DNA of 64,000 nt from Pseudomonas lundensis (GTDB taxonomy: Bacteria > Pseudomonadota > Gammaproteobacteria > Pseudomonadales > Pseudomonadaceae): assembly GCF_001042985.1 (NCBI RefSeq), contig NZ_JYKY01000002.1, positions 62,001 through 126,000 on the forward strand, in the 5' to 3' direction. Below the pieces are notes generated by a model. That model had not been told where the DNA came from and ran no database searches. It worked only from the letters and a program-made list of their open reading frames with translations. Below are positions 34,439 through 43,676 of this stretch, in pieces (within the stretch, counting starts at the first letter, position 1; every line of letters starts with the position of its first letter). The position numbers and the translations under genes are program-made.

Positions 34439-35611
34439 TTAGGCGGCGGTTTCCAGCACTTCGGTCAACCACTGGTTGGTGACCTCCACGCGGAAAATAG
34501 GGTTCTCGGCAGGCGGCACGTCGGTGAAACGGATGTTCCAGTACACCTTGCCCTCCTCCAGCTGGCTGGCCGTGTTCAGTTCGGTGTCTGCAAACACTTC
34601 AAAGTTGATCACTGCACCCTGATTTTTCAGGTCGCGCATAAAGGCTTCGAGGCCGTCCGTGACGTCCTTGACGTAGGTCTTGGTGATCGAGCGGTCCACC
34701 GCCCATTTGTGCCCGGCCAGAATCGCGTCCATCACGATGTCGAGGGTGCGCACGCGGGTGACAAAGGACCATTTCGAATCGGCCGACAGCGTGCGGTTGC
34801 CCCACAGGCGATAGCCGCCGTCGCGGATGATGGTGGTGATGTTGGCGTTGTTGAGCAGGTTGGCGCGGCAGGTTTCGTCGCCGTCCAGAAACTCAATCGG
34901 GCGCGTGGTGCCGGTGATGCCGACAAATTCCTTGTTCGACGGCGAGGCCCAGAAGCCGTACTCGGTGTCAGTCCAGGCGAACAGGCCAGCGGTGAACGCC
35001 GAGGCCGGGGCGTCGATGGTTTTGCTGGTGACCGTGTCCCACTGCTGCACGCCCGGATCAACCATGTAGATGCGCTTGCTGCCGAACTCCTGCGCGTAAG
35101 CCAGCACCGCCTCGTCGGTGGTGTTGGGGCCGTCGACGATGGCGATGGCGCGCAACTTGCCCGCCAGTGCATCCATGGCCGTGGCCACCGCTTGCGTGGC
35201 GGAATGCTTGGGCGCGATCAACAGCCGCGGCTGGGCGTTGAAGCGGCTTTTGCCGTCAAGCAAGGCTTGCAGGCCGGTACGCTGACCCGAGGCCAACACG
35301 CCGCCGATGATGGCCGAGGTTTGCAGCGCTTCATCTTCCAGTTCGGCCACGCCGCACGCGACGATCACGGCCTTGGCTTTCAAGAACACCGCCTTGGCCG
35401 CACGGGTGATGGCCGAGTCTTCACCGAATGCGGCGATGGCTTCGCGCTCGCTGGTCAGCAGTACCAGGTCATTGGGTTTGGCCGATGCGGCCGGGCTGAC
35501 GGTGTAGGTGTCGCAAAGGCCGATGATCGAGGTCGACGGCAGCGCAATGGTGCGCGCGCCGGTGTCGACCAGCGTTACGGTAACGCCGTGAAAACGGCTG
35601 GCTGTGCTCAT
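34439..35611 (-). CDS. Tail sheath protein (gpFI)
   Basis: 390 residues from ATG 35611 (MSTASRFHGVTVTLVDTGAR). Contractile sheath family: IGLCDTYTVSP, FVGITGTTRPIEFLDGDETC, RLWGNRTLSADSKWSFVTRV, and the C-terminal EVTNQWLTEVLETAA. It shows the tail is of the contractile (myovirus) type. Two hairpins lie just upstream between it and the fibre assembly gene. Confidence 0.96.
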   Translation of the reverse strand: MSTASRFHGVTVTLVDTGARTIALPSTSIIGLCDTYTVSPAASAKPNDLVLLTSEREAIAAFGEDSAITRAAKAVFLKAKAVIVACGVAELEDEALQTSAIIGGVLASGQRTGLQALLDGKSRFNAQPRLLIAPKHSATQAVATAMDALAGKLRAIAIVDGPNTTDEAVLAYAQEFGSKRIYMVDPGVQQWDTVTSKTIDAPASAFTAGLFAWTDTEYGFWASPSNKEFVGITGTTRPIEFLDGDETCRANLLNNANITTIIRDGGYRLWGNRTLSADSKWSFVTRVRTLDIVMDAILAGHKWAVDRSITKTYVKDVTDGLEAFMRDLKNQGAVINFEVFADTELNTASQLEEGKVYWNIRFTDVPPAENPIFRVEVTNQWLTEVLETAA

Positions 35612-35634
35612 ACAGGTACTCTCCAGAAACAACA

Positions 35635-35701
35635 AAGCCCCGCAGGGCGGGGCTTGTGTGGGTCAAACAGTGGATACAAAAACGCCCCGGGGTGCGGGGC
35701 G
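35635..35701 (-). terminator. Tandem terminators after the tail fibre genes
   Basis: Two hairpins read on the minus strand: CGCCCCG / CGGGGCG with a T tract (35678-35701) and AAGCCCCG / CGGGGCTT (35635-35655). They separate the spike/baseplate/fibre transcript from the sheath-tube transcript, so the sheath gene needs a promoter or read-through. Confidence 0.75.
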
Positions 35702-36316
35702 TCAGGCAAGGTAGTCAGCCAACCAGTCCGGCTCGACCGGGCGCCGGGTGGCGTCCGGAAACGCCTCGGATTCGGGCCAGTCGCGCAGGTCCATGCGAAA
35801 GCCTTGCAACGCCCGGTATTGATCAGCACCAAGCGTGGTCGGCCGACCGGCTTCGGTTTCATCCCGATGGCGAACGATCAGCGTGTCGGTGCTCAGCAGC
35901 AGCCGGTCACGCCATTGGCGCTGTCCGGCGGCTTGCTGGGCAAGGCTGGGTGGCGGCCGGTCAACCAGACACGGCACGCCGTCCTCGTCCAGGGCCACGA
36001 CCTTGCCTGCCGCCGACGCGTGGGACAGTTCCAGGTACAACGCCTCGCTCAGTTCCAGCAGCTCGTGCTCAGGCGGCAGTTTGCAGGCCGGGTTGGGCAC
36101 GCTGATCAAGGGCGGTATGGCGTCCGGATCGGGCATTTCAATGTTCGGCGCCGACGCACTGAGGTTGTCGGCATCCGGCGACCAGTCCGGGTCCGGCACA
36201 TACACCACAGGCGGCGTCCACTCGGGATCAACCACGTCGATGCGACGTGGACCAAACACCGAATCACAGTAGAAATTCAACTGCGTGCGGTGCAGGTAGT
36301 AGGTGTCAGTCTTCAA
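35702..36316 (-). CDS. Tail fibre assembly-type protein
   Basis: About 204 residues. I place the start at TTG 36316, which overlaps the fibre stop (TTGA) and has GGGAGG ten bases upstream; a frame to 36340 is open. The protein is acidic and Pro-rich in the middle (DPEWTPPVVYVPDPDWSPDAD), and the C-terminus (QQAAGQRQWRDRLLLSTDTL, YRALQGFRMDLRDWPE) matches the end of phage tail fibre assembly or tail-associated proteins. Position right after the fibre supports this. Confidence 0.75.
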   Translation of the reverse strand: MKTDTYYLHRTQLNFYCDSVFGPRRIDVVDPEWTPPVVYVPDPDWSPDADNLSASAPNIEMPDPDAIPPLISVPNPACKLPPEHELLELSEALYLELSHASAAGKVVALDEDGVPCLVDRPPPSLAQQAAGQRQWRDRLLLSTDTLIVRHRDETEAGRPTTLGADQYRALQGFRMDLRDWPESEAFPDATRRPVEPDWLADYLA

Positions 36317-38496
36317 TTTCCCCACGCCTCCCAATAACACGGCCCTACGCCGTCGTTGCCGTTAACCAGTGTGAACCCTTGGCGGGTCACGTCTTTGACG
36401 CCGTAGTTACCCACCGCGCTGGGCTTCATCTCGGCCTGTTGCATAAAGTGGACGCCGAACACCGCGTTCGGGAAGGTCATCGGCAGCGGCACCGCCACGG
36501 CCGAATCCTGCCCGACACTGTTGGTCACCCCCCACATACGCATCAGTCCGGTGTCAGCGCATCGCCACCAACCGGTCACCGCTGCACTGCCCGTGTTTTT
36601 CGGGGCGTTGCCCGAGTGCCACACGGTGTAGGCATTGGCGCCCATCGAGAGCCCGCCGACCTTGAACTGGTTGTCCGTGTCCAGGCCAAAGTAGGCCCCG
36701 AAAATCCCTTTACGGTGAAACAGCATCACCGCCGAGGCCGCGCTGTTGGCCTCGTTATGCACTTCCAGCGAGCCGGTTTCGCTGGTCATGGACGCGATAT
36801 ACGGCGAATTCCCAGAACCGCAATGCAGGTTCGATCCGCTGGCCAACGACTGGTTGACCTTGAGGTACTGCGCAGGCGGGTACTTGGACACGTCCCACAA
36901 CGCGCCGCGCCCGTTGAACACGTCGCCGGTGGCAAAGTCGGCCGAAAAGATCTCTTTCGACTCACTGCCGTAATAGCCGATGTAGCGCAGACGCTGTCGG
37001 TAGACGTTCAGCGAGCCGACGCCCTCTTCAGACTTGAAGCTCATCGAAGGGCTGCTGGTGGTCAGGCCCGCAAGGGTCAGCGGGCCGGTCATGGTGTCGC
37101 CGGTGTGGCGCACGCGCTTGGCCAGTTCTTCGTTGATGGCCGTGGCGAAGTTCGGGTTATTGCCCAGCGCGGCCGCCAGTTCGTTGAGCGTGTTCAGCGC
37201 TTCCGGGGAGGAACCCACCAGCGCGGTAATCGCGTTCTCGACCAGCTGGGCCGTCTGGGTTTTGGTGTAGGCGTCCCCGATGCGGTAGCCCGCCAGCGTG
37301 GTCGCGTTGTCGGCCTTGGTCGCCAGTGCGGCCGTGACCGCTGCCGCGTCCGCTTTGGACGCCGGGTTGAAATTGCCGGTGTTCCAGAACGTCGACGGCG
37401 GATAGGTGACCACGTCCCACAAGGCGCCGCGAGCGTTGGCCACGTTCCCGCTGTTGAAGTCCAGCGAGAACAGTTGTTTGGATTGCGACCCGTAATAGCC
37501 GATGTAGCGCAACACGCCTTTGTTCAGGCTGAACCCGCCAATACCGGAGGCATCGCGAAAGCTGAGCGAGGGCGATACATCGGTGCCATTGCCCAGGGTC
37601 AGGCCCCCGGACATCTCATCGCCTTCGCGGGACACTTTGCGCGACAAGGCATTGATGATGGTGTTGGCAAAGTTTGGATCACCGCCCAAGGCGTCGGCCA
37701 GTTCTTTCAAGGTGTCCAGCGCACCCGGCGCGCCGCTGATCAGCGAGGCAACCAGCGCCTGAACGAAAGCCGTGTTGGCCAACTGCTGACTGTTGCTGTT
37801 CAGCGGCGCCGTAGGTGCTTTCGGGGTGCCGGTCAGCACCGGGCTGTCGAGCGCCGCTTTCCCCTGCAGCAAGTCATTGACTTGCGTTTTGGTGTAAGCG
37901 TCCTTGATCCCGTTATCGGCCAGTGTCTCGGGGTTGCTGCCCTCGATCACCACGCCGCGTTTGTCGATCAGCACCTTGGTGTAACTGCCGGGCTTGCGCG
38001 TCGGCGGCAACACTTCAATGATGCGGTCGTCCACGTACTGCCGGGTCGCCAGTACCACGCTCGGGTCGATTTTGAGCGTGACGTTGGCGGCGCTGCTGAC
38101 GATGAAGTTAATGCGCACCACTTGGGTCTTGCCGGAGCCCTGTGCCAGCTCCGGTTTAAAGCTGGGCGCACAGTTGGCCACCGCCACCAGATCGCCGTCC
38201 GCGTCGTACAGGCCGATTTCACGAATCCACCAGCCGCCGACGTTTTCCGGGATCACCTGCTCGGCAATGATCACGTTGGTGTTTTTCGGGTCGATCTTGA
38301 CCTGATTCAGCGGCGCGCGGCGGCGCTCGTTGATCAGCTTGGTTTGCGCCCGGTTGGGCTGCGGATCGGCACCGTTGGCATCGCCCACGCCCATCTGAGA
38401 GAACGTCCACGGGATGTTCATTGCGTCGGCGTTGGCCTGCTTGGCCTCGCCCACGGCCGTGAGGATCGCCATAAACTGGCTGCTTTGATCAATCAT
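36313..38496 (-). CDS. Tail fibre protein
   Basis: 727 residues. The N-terminal 150 match the P2-like fibre base (MIDQSSQFMAILTAVGEAKQ, GGWWIREIGLYDADGDLVAV). The shaft contains a duplicated module of about 185 residues: ALGGDPNFANTIINALSRKV and ALGNNPNFATAINEELAKRV, each followed by SPSLSFRD/SPSMSFKS and RYIGYYGSQSK/RYIGYYGSESK. The C-terminus ends with a receptor-binding-like domain (WRCADTGLMRMWGVTNSVGQ). It decides host range. Its ATG overlaps the gpI stop by four bases. Confidence 0.92.
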   Translation of the reverse strand: MIDQSSQFMAILTAVGEAKQANADAMNIPWTFSQMGVGDANGADPQPNRAQTKLINERRRAPLNQVKIDPKNTNVIIAEQVIPENVGGWWIREIGLYDADGDLVAVANCAPSFKPELAQGSGKTQVVRINFIVSSAANVTLKIDPSVVLATRQYVDDRIIEVLPPTRKPGSYTKVLIDKRGVVIEGSNPETLADNGIKDAYTKTQVNDLLQGKAALDSPVLTGTPKAPTAPLNSNSQQLANTAFVQALVASLISGAPGALDTLKELADALGGDPNFANTIINALSRKVSREGDEMSGGLTLGNGTDVSPSLSFRDASGIGGFSLNKGVLRYIGYYGSQSKQLFSLDFNSGNVANARGALWDVVTYPPSTFWNTGNFNPASKADAAAVTAALATKADNATTLAGYRIGDAYTKTQTAQLVENAITALVGSSPEALNTLNELAAALGNNPNFATAINEELAKRVRHTGDTMTGPLTLAGLTTSSPSMSFKSEEGVGSLNVYRQRLRYIGYYGSESKEIFSADFATGDVFNGRGALWDVSKYPPAQYLKVNQSLASGSNLHCGSGNSPYIASMTSETGSLEVHNEANSAASAVMLFHRKGIFGAYFGLDTDNQFKVGGLSMGANAYTVWHSGNAPKNTGSAAVTGWWRCADTGLMRMWGVTNSVGQDSAVAVPLPMTFPNAVFGVHFMQQAEMKPSAVGNYGVKDVTRQGFTLVNGNDGVGPCYWEAWGN

Positions 38497-39095
38497 GAGT
38501 ACACGTCCAGGTATTCGGTTTGATGTTCCCGGCCAGCCGGGCCGTAATGCCCCGTGACCTCGATGTCGTGCGGCGCCGGTGGGTACACGTCGATCACCTC
38601 GCCCTCGTACAGGCAGGAAAAGACGTTGAGCTGGCCGGTGCTTTCAAGGCTGATCACCAGTTCGGTCAGCGTGCGGCTGAGCGGTTTGGCGTCATCGATC
38701 AGGGCTGTCAGCTCGCGGTACATTTCCTCGGTGATACCGGTGTCCAGCACCCCGACCTTGAGCCCGAACGTGCCCGGCACGCCCAGCGGTACGGTCTGCC
38801 ACCACTCGATCACTTCCAGCAGATAGCCCAGCGGCTCCACCACCCGGCGCAGCGCACCGATGGTGCCCTTGTGGGCATGGATGAAGAATGCCGATTCAAT
38901 GGCGGCGCGCTTGACCTGCTCGCTCCAGCGGTTGTCCCAGCGGTCCACCGACCATGCCCACGCCAACTGGTGCAGCAAGTGCGCCGGGCAGGTTTTCGCG
39001 TTGTACAAGGTGCGAATCGGAATCGCCGGGTTGTGATCAATCGCCGCTTCGATGGCCCGCTCTAACTGTGTGCTGTTGAGCGGCAGCAGGCTCAC
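38493..39095 (-). CDS. Tail protein I (gpI)
   Basis: 200 residues, P2 gpI family: MSLLPLNSTQLERAIEAAID, ACPAHLL-like TCPAHLLHQLAWAWSVDRWD, and RRVVEPLGYLLEVIEWWQ. It builds the baseplate wedge where the fibres attach. It overlaps gpJ by four bases and the fibre gene by four, a tightly coupled operon. Confidence 0.93.
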   Translation of the reverse strand: MSLLPLNSTQLERAIEAAIDHNPAIPIRTLYNAKTCPAHLLHQLAWAWSVDRWDNRWSEQVKRAAIESAFFIHAHKGTIGALRRVVEPLGYLLEVIEWWQTVPLGVPGTFGLKVGVLDTGITEEMYRELTALIDDAKPLSRTLTELVISLESTGQLNVFSCLYEGEVIDVYPPAPHDIEVTGHYGPAGREHQTEYLDVYS

Positions 39096-39979
39096 CCGGC
39101 ACCGCCTTGGGTCACGCTGTAGCCGATGCAGTACGCGGCTTGGTGCGTGGCCCGGGGAATGTCGACCCAGCCGGGCAAGTCCACGCGGCTGACGCCAGTG
39201 ATGTGCAGTTGCGCATCAATGGCCGAGCGGGCGATTTCCACGCCAAGGCGCCGACGCGGGTTGATCCAGGCCGCGAGGCGCCGGGTGGCTTCGGCCAGAA
39301 TCGCTTCGTTTTCCGAGCCGGTCCCGGCCATGTGCAGCACCGCGTCAATACGGTATTCCTGCACCTCGGCGCTTTGCACCGTGACCCGATCCCCGACCGG
39401 GCGAATGTCTTCGTCGCTGAGGTGGGCCAGCACCTTGTCCAGCAACGGCTGGTCGGCCACGCCGTTGCCCTCCAGATGCAACACGGTGACCACCACGTGG
39501 GCCGGGCTCGGACTTTCGGCCTGCGCGTCAGCCACCAGCGCCGAGGCGTTGCGCGCGTGCAGGATGTAGCTGTTACGCGGCCCGGCCGTGGTCAGGCCCT
39601 CGTACACCAGTTGGATACGCTCGCGTAACGCGTCGTCCAGTTCCATCACTTGCGGCACCGGTGGCACGCTTTGCAGATCGGCTTCCTGAATCACCAACCG
39701 TTTAAGCCGCACGTTGGCGGCGAGGTGATCGAGGTCGGTGCGCTGGGCGTAGGCCAACAGCAGCGACTTGGACGCGTCATTAACCCGCGCCCGGTGCCGA
39801 ACCCGGCTGTAGGCGCCCAGCTCCAGCAACTTGACCACCGGGTCGCTCTCCAACGCCGCGTTCCAGTTGTCGCCCATGTAGGCGCGAAACACCGCCAGTT
39901 CTTCCTGATAGGCGTCTTCAAAGTCCAGCGACTCCAGCACCTCCGGGGTCGGCAATGCCGACAGGTCCACGGTACTCAT
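39092..39979 (-). CDS. Baseplate assembly protein J (gpJ)
   Basis: 295 residues, P2 gpJ / Mu gp47 family. Features: DLSALPTPEVLESLDFEDAY at the N-terminus, GAYSRVRHRARVNDASKSLL, AQRTDLDHLAANVRLKRLVI, and a repeated beta-rich C-terminal half. It is a baseplate wedge component. Four-base overlaps join it to gpW and gpI. Confidence 0.95.
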   Translation of the reverse strand: MSTVDLSALPTPEVLESLDFEDAYQEELAVFRAYMGDNWNAALESDPVVKLLELGAYSRVRHRARVNDASKSLLLAYAQRTDLDHLAANVRLKRLVIQEADLQSVPPVPQVMELDDALRERIQLVYEGLTTAGPRNSYILHARNASALVADAQAESPSPAHVVVTVLHLEGNGVADQPLLDKVLAHLSDEDIRPVGDRVTVQSAEVQEYRIDAVLHMAGTGSENEAILAEATRRLAAWINPRRRLGVEIARSAIDAQLHITGVSRVDLPGWVDIPRATHQAAYCIGYSVTQGGAG

Positions 39980-40302
39980 GCGCTCACCTCCATTGCTACG
40001 CCCTCGCCCCGGTACAGGCCCTTGAGTTCAAAAGTGATCACGCCATCGAGCACCGCCGACACCCGCACCGCCTGCAACTTGAAACGCGGCTCCCACAGGT
40101 TCAGCGCGTGGGCGACCTCGGCCTGTACCGCGCTTTTCCAACCCGCGTTGATCGGCATGTCGACGAACCGGCGCAACTGGCAGCCATAGGCCGGGCGCAT
40201 GCGCCGACTGCCCACCGGGGTGGTGAGGATGTCGGCAATGGATTGGCGCAAGTGCTCGACGCCGGAAAGGGCCGCGCCGGTGTGGCGATCCATTCCGATC
40301 AT
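39976..40302 (-). CDS. Baseplate wedge protein W (gp25-like)
   Basis: 108 residues. gpW/gp25 lysozyme-like fold without enzyme function: LRQSIADILTTPVGSRRMRP, AYGCQLRRFVDMPIN, and EPRFKLQAVRVS. It starts sheath polymerisation from the baseplate. Overlaps gpJ by four bases. Confidence 0.93.
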   Translation of the reverse strand: MIGMDRHTGAALSGVEHLRQSIADILTTPVGSRRMRPAYGCQLRRFVDMPINAGWKSAVQAEVAHALNLWEPRFKLQAVRVSAVLDGVITFELKGLYRGEGVAMEVSA

Positions 40303-40308
40303 CGCGGC

Positions 40309-40542
40309 TTACTCCGTCAGGCGTTCAAAATCCGGGTGGGTGTTGAGGTACTGAAACTGCTGATCGTCGACCGCCGTGGCACGGCCTTTGGCGACCGCAA
40401 GCGTGGCGCCGCCGGGCAGGATCAGGGTGCGGGAGGTGTAGACCTTGTCGCGGAACGCACGAACCGGTTCCGTGACAGGGGTGGTTTTTTGCAGGACCAA
40501 GGCACCCGGCTCGGTGACTTTGTCGTCAGATGTTTTGCTCAT
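40309..40542 (-). CDS. Small phage protein in the baseplate operon, unknown
   Basis: 77 residues, MSKTSDDKVTEPGALVLQKT to HPDFERLTE. Not recognised by function. It has the look of small phage proteins placed between gpV and gpW in Pseudomonas prophages, with LPGGATLAVAKGRATAVDDQ followed by QFQYLNTHPDFE. It may be a structural accessory. A ribosome site is present (GGAGA before the ATG). Confidence 0.65.
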   Translation of the reverse strand: MSKTSDDKVTEPGALVLQKTTPVTEPVRAFRDKVYTSRTLILPGGATLAVAKGRATAVDDQQFQYLNTHPDFERLTE

Positions 40543-40557
40543 GGTGTTCTCCAGGTA

Positions 40558-40582
40558 ATAAAAACCTCGCCGTAGCGAGGTT
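40558..40582 (-). terminator. Hairpin between gpV and the small baseplate gene
   Basis: AACCTCGC / GCGAGGTT, perfect 8-bp stem with a four-base loop and a T tract on the minus strand, directly after the gpV stop. Confidence 0.7.
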
Positions 40583-40584
40583 GG

Positions 40585-41178
40585 TTAAGACGGTGTGCCC
40601 GTTATTCCCGCACCGGGTGTTACGCCTTTATGGGTGTGCGTCGATCCGACATTCAGCCCGTTGTGGGTCAAGATCGATCCTTTGATCACCACGTCGCCGT
40701 TCAGGGTTATTTTCCCGGTCAGGTTGATCGCTTCGGCCTTGCCAGTAATGGCGCTGTCCGTGACCACCGCCGAACTGCTACCGACCGCAATGGTCACGGT
40801 GCCGCTGGGCAAGGTGATGCTGTAGCTTTTGGCCTGCCAGTCGTAGACCAGCGAGCCGCCATCATCAAACCGCCACACCTCGACGTGGTCGCGGTTGTCC
40901 GGGGGTGCGCCTGCATCGCCGTAAAGGCCCGGCACAAAGGTGCCCATTTCGGGTTTTCCGCTAGGGCTGAACAACACGCCCTGCTCGCCAATGCTCGGTG
41001 CGCGCCAATGCCGCGCCTTGCCTGCGGCCACGCTGTGCCAGCGCACCCAGGCGCTGGTCCAGTCGCCGGTGGAGACCCTGCAGGCTGGAGGGGATGCGGC
41101 CAAATCCACCGCGACCACGTAGCAAGGAATCAACAGGGCCGCGATGATGCGGTCGTGTTCAGCACTGGCGTAGCTCAT
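40585..41178 (-). CDS. Baseplate spike protein V (gpV)
   Basis: 197 residues. P2 gpV layout: an OB-fold N-terminus (CRVSTGDWTSAWVRWHSVAA, APSIGEQGVLFSPSGKPEMG), then a beta-helical needle (GSLVYDWQAKSYSITLPSGT) and a tip with the metal-binding HxH as STHTHKGV. It pierces the outer membrane on tail contraction. Confidence 0.95.
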   Translation of the reverse strand: MSYASAEHDRIIAALLIPCYVVAVDLAASPPACRVSTGDWTSAWVRWHSVAAGKARHWRAPSIGEQGVLFSPSGKPEMGTFVPGLYGDAGAPPDNRDHVEVWRFDDGGSLVYDWQAKSYSITLPSGTVTIAVGSSSAVVTDSAITGKAEAINLTGKITLNGDVVIKGSILTHNGLNVGSTHTHKGVTPGAGITGTPS

Positions 41179-41684
41179 GGCAGCCCCTCGGGGGCGACGT
41201 GGTCTTCATCGTTGACGCTGATCAGCAAGGTGCCCGGCAGCTCATCGGGCCATGGCCATTCTTGTTCACCGAGGTAAACGGTCTGCGTCCACTCCACCAG
41301 CCATACGGTGTAGCCGTCCAGTTCCGGGCGCGTCCAATCCTGGCCCGACCGCTGAAACTCGGCCGGTTCAACCGGCAAACCCCACGACTGGGCGCGTAAC
41401 AGCACCGCCAGTTGGGTGGCCAGGTGCACGGCTTGCGGGTAGTGATCGGCGCGGATTACGTCGACAATCACCCGTGCTTCAAAAGTGATGGTCAGGGTGG
41501 TTTCACCGGTGCCGATATCGGTGCCCGGCTCGATCTCGGCAATGTCGAGAAACACCGCCGGGAGCGGGATGTGCTGCTGGATGTCCGGCCAGAAGCTGAC
41601 CAGTTGCACGCCCGGCAAGTGCTGCTGGAGGTGCTGCTCGATGGCCTGATACAGCAGGTCGAGGTTAAACGGCGGCTCAGGCAC
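41175..41684 (-). CDS. Phage head-tail/tail completion-type protein, unknown
   Basis: 169 residues, MPEPPFNLDLLYQAIEQHLQ and HLPGVQLVSFWPDIQQHIPL. The beta-rich core (FLDIAEIEPGTDIGTGETTL, TITFEARVIVDVIRADHYPQ) resembles small tail-completion proteins with a fold like lambda gpU. It overlaps gpV and the gpZ-like gene. Assignment rests on size, pattern and place between head and tail modules. Confidence 0.7.
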   Translation of the reverse strand: MPEPPFNLDLLYQAIEQHLQQHLPGVQLVSFWPDIQQHIPLPAVFLDIAEIEPGTDIGTGETTLTITFEARVIVDVIRADHYPQAVHLATQLAVLLRAQSWGLPVEPAEFQRSGQDWTRPELDGYTVWLVEWTQTVYLGEQEWPWPDELPGTLLISVNDEDHVAPEGLP

Positions 41685-42342
41685 GGCGTGTCCCCTTCAA
41701 GTATTTTTGCAGTTCAAAGTTCATCTCTTGTTTGAGAACGTGCATCAAGCGTTCGTCGGCCTTGCGGCTCCAGGCATCGAAGTGGGGGCGCACGGCGTCC
41801 AGTGAGATTTTGGCTTTGGCCAGCGGGAAGCGGGCACTGTTTTCACCGACAAAACCTGAACTGCCCCCGGTACGGGATGAGACCTCGCTATCAGGATAAT
41901 CAGCCGGGTTGAAGTGCTTGCTCGCGGTACGAATCCACACATCAGCCTGATTGCCGTACACCTTCTTATAGAAGGCGCCCTGATAACGCCGCCCAGCCAC
42001 CGACACGCCCGCCTTGGTCTGACGGGCGCGCCCTGCCCGGCTGGCTTCCAGCGGGTTAATGCCGAACCACAATTTGCCGCGCATCGCGCCACCCGCGACC
42101 GGGTAACTGCGCAGCCGCTGCCGCACCGCCTTGACCGCGATGCGTTCCTGCTTACCCACGGCCCGCGCGATATGGGTGCGCAACCAACCTAGGGTTTTGT
42201 TGATGGCTCGGCGCTGTGCTTTGGCGGCAGCCTTGGGCACCAGGATGGCCAAGTCTGCAAACGCTTTCAGATCCTCAGCCGAGGCCTGGATGTGGAGCAT
42301 GCCGCTGTTCTTTTTGACTTCGCTGAAACTGCCGATGCTCAT
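41677..42342 (-). CDS. Minor tail protein Z-like (gpZ)
   Basis: 221 residues, very basic. The region FADLAILVPKAAAKAQRRAI, NKTLGWLRTHIARAVGKQE and the central FGINPLEASRAGRARQTKAG resemble prophage minor tail protein Z (lambda gpZ). It probably acts at head-tail joining. Overlaps both neighbours by a few bases. Confidence 0.78.
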   Translation of the reverse strand: MSIGSFSEVKKNSGMLHIQASAEDLKAFADLAILVPKAAAKAQRRAINKTLGWLRTHIARAVGKQERIAVKAVRQRLRSYPVAGGAMRGKLWFGINPLEASRAGRARQTKAGVSVAGRRYQGAFYKKVYGNQADVWIRTASKHFNPADYPDSEVSSRTGGSSGFVGENSARFPLAKAKISLDAVRPHFDAWSRKADERLMHVLKQEMNFELQKYLKGTRRA

Positions 42343-42659
42343 GGGCGTTTTCTCAAGATCAGCGACACCAGTCCGTCGCCGCTGGGTTCCAGTTGCAGCA
42401 GGTCGTAATCGCCGCCACCGTCCAGCGCAGGCAGGTCGATGGTGACTTTCAACCCTTTGCTCAGCCCGTCGGAGTCCGCCACCCGCACCACAAAGTGCGG
42501 CTCACGAATGGCCGTGTTTAGGCGACCGATCTGCGGCTGTTTCCACGGTGCCGAGAACATGCCCATCACCGGTTCGGCGCGGCCTTCGATGTGGCCGGTG
42601 TCGGCCAGCACGTCGAAGATCACGCTGTCGATCTCGGCCACAAGATCGCGGATGCCCAC
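42339..42659 (-). CDS. Head-tail joining protein (FII-like)
   Basis: 106 residues, MGIRDLVAEIDSVIFDVLAD. Position directly after the capsid gene and before gpZ is that of lambda FII, and the pattern (short helical start, then a beta barrel with LSKGLKVTIDLPALDGGGDY) is compatible. Sequence similarity alone is weak. Confidence 0.7.
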   Translation of the reverse strand: MGIRDLVAEIDSVIFDVLADTGHIEGRAEPVMGMFSAPWKQPQIGRLNTAIREPHFVVRVADSDGLSKGLKVTIDLPALDGGGDYDLLQLEPSGDGLVSLILRKRP

Positions 42660-42661
42660 GC

Positions 42662-43657
42662 TTACAGCTCCAGCAGGATCTGCGCGCGCGGCCGGGTGCA
42701 GATGTGCAGCGGGTTGGACTGCGCCTCACCGGCCATGCCTTTGTTGAACGGCATCGGCTCGATCTTGCTGTAGTACGGGATGCCTTGGGTGTTGACCGTT
42801 TCCATGTAGTCGGCCGGGGCGAAAGCGGAGATGTACAGGTCGGGGACGCCTTCGGGCACGAGCAGGGCTTTGTCGTCGTGGACGAATGCAACGCTTCCGA
42901 TCTTGCCGCGATAGCGTTCCCAGACAATGCCGCCATACTCGAAACTCTCACGGGCATCGCCGCGCAACGCAGCGGCTTGTGCAGAACCAAGATAGGTATC
43001 CTTAATTTCCTGAAGACCCATCAACGTGTTCCAGAAGTTCTTGCCGCAGAACGCCCGGGCCCCGGTGCTGGTGACACTGCCAAGCGCATCTTCTTGCAGA
43101 TCCAAAGCTATACCGCAGTTGACGCGAAAGTCGTTGCCAGCCTTGGTCATGCCCATCGACATACGTTGTCGGTCAACACCAAATCTTTTGTACAGATCAA
43201 TCAGCACGGTTTTGCCGTCCGCATCGAGGATCTGGCCATTCAAGGCACCGGCGCGCTGGAATTCGTGAGTGGCGTCCAACTGGCGACGCGCTTTCAACAG
43301 TCGTGCATTGACCACGTCCTGCACCGCTTGCAACTCACTGCGGGTGCCGAAGGCGCGAATGCCCTGAATCTCATCGGCCTTGATGGTGAAGCGTTCCGGC
43401 AGGTGCACGGTGTTGAACGGGATCAACGTACGTTTGCTGGCACCGACGATCAGGCCCGAGGTGCCGCGCTCACCGGCCGGGACCAGGGCCAGGGTGTCGC
43501 CGTCCTTTTCGATCTGTACGGTCAGGGTGGTGATGCCCTCTTCCTGAAACAGGCCAAGGCTGCTCAGGCGGCCGGGCTGGTACGGTTGTTCGTTGATGGC
43601 AGCGGTCAGCGACGAAACAGAAAACGCATCGTCTTCAAAGATGGCGATGTCGGCCAT
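42662..43657 (-). CDS. Major capsid protein (lambda E family)
   Basis: 331 residues, MADIAIFEDDAFSVSSLTAA. Lambda gpE-type: INEQPYQPGRLSSLGLFQEE, RTLIPFNTVHLPERFTIKAD, and the conserved region NTQGIPYYSKIEPMPFNKGM near the C-terminus. It forms the HK97-fold shell. The gene is separated from the decoration gene by 63 bases holding a hairpin. Confidence 0.95.
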   Translation of the reverse strand: MADIAIFEDDAFSVSSLTAAINEQPYQPGRLSSLGLFQEEGITTLTVQIEKDGDTLALVPAGERGTSGLIVGASKRTLIPFNTVHLPERFTIKADEIQGIRAFGTRSELQAVQDVVNARLLKARRQLDATHEFQRAGALNGQILDADGKTVLIDLYKRFGVDRQRMSMGMTKAGNDFRVNCGIALDLQEDALGSVTSTGARAFCGKNFWNTLMGLQEIKDTYLGSAQAAALRGDARESFEYGGIVWERYRGKIGSVAFVHDDKALLVPEGVPDLYISAFAPADYMETVNTQGIPYYSKIEPMPFNKGMAGEAQSNPLHICTRPRAQILLEL

Positions 43658-43676
43658 GGGGGACTCTCCAGAATGT

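Noticed and set aside
36247..38523. 758-residue plus-strand frame opposite the tail fibre gene
   Set aside because: Arg/His/Gly-rich composition and exact mirror of the fibre codons; a typical shadow frame in GC-rich DNA. The same holds for 34709-36337, 2616-4094 and 1356-2225.
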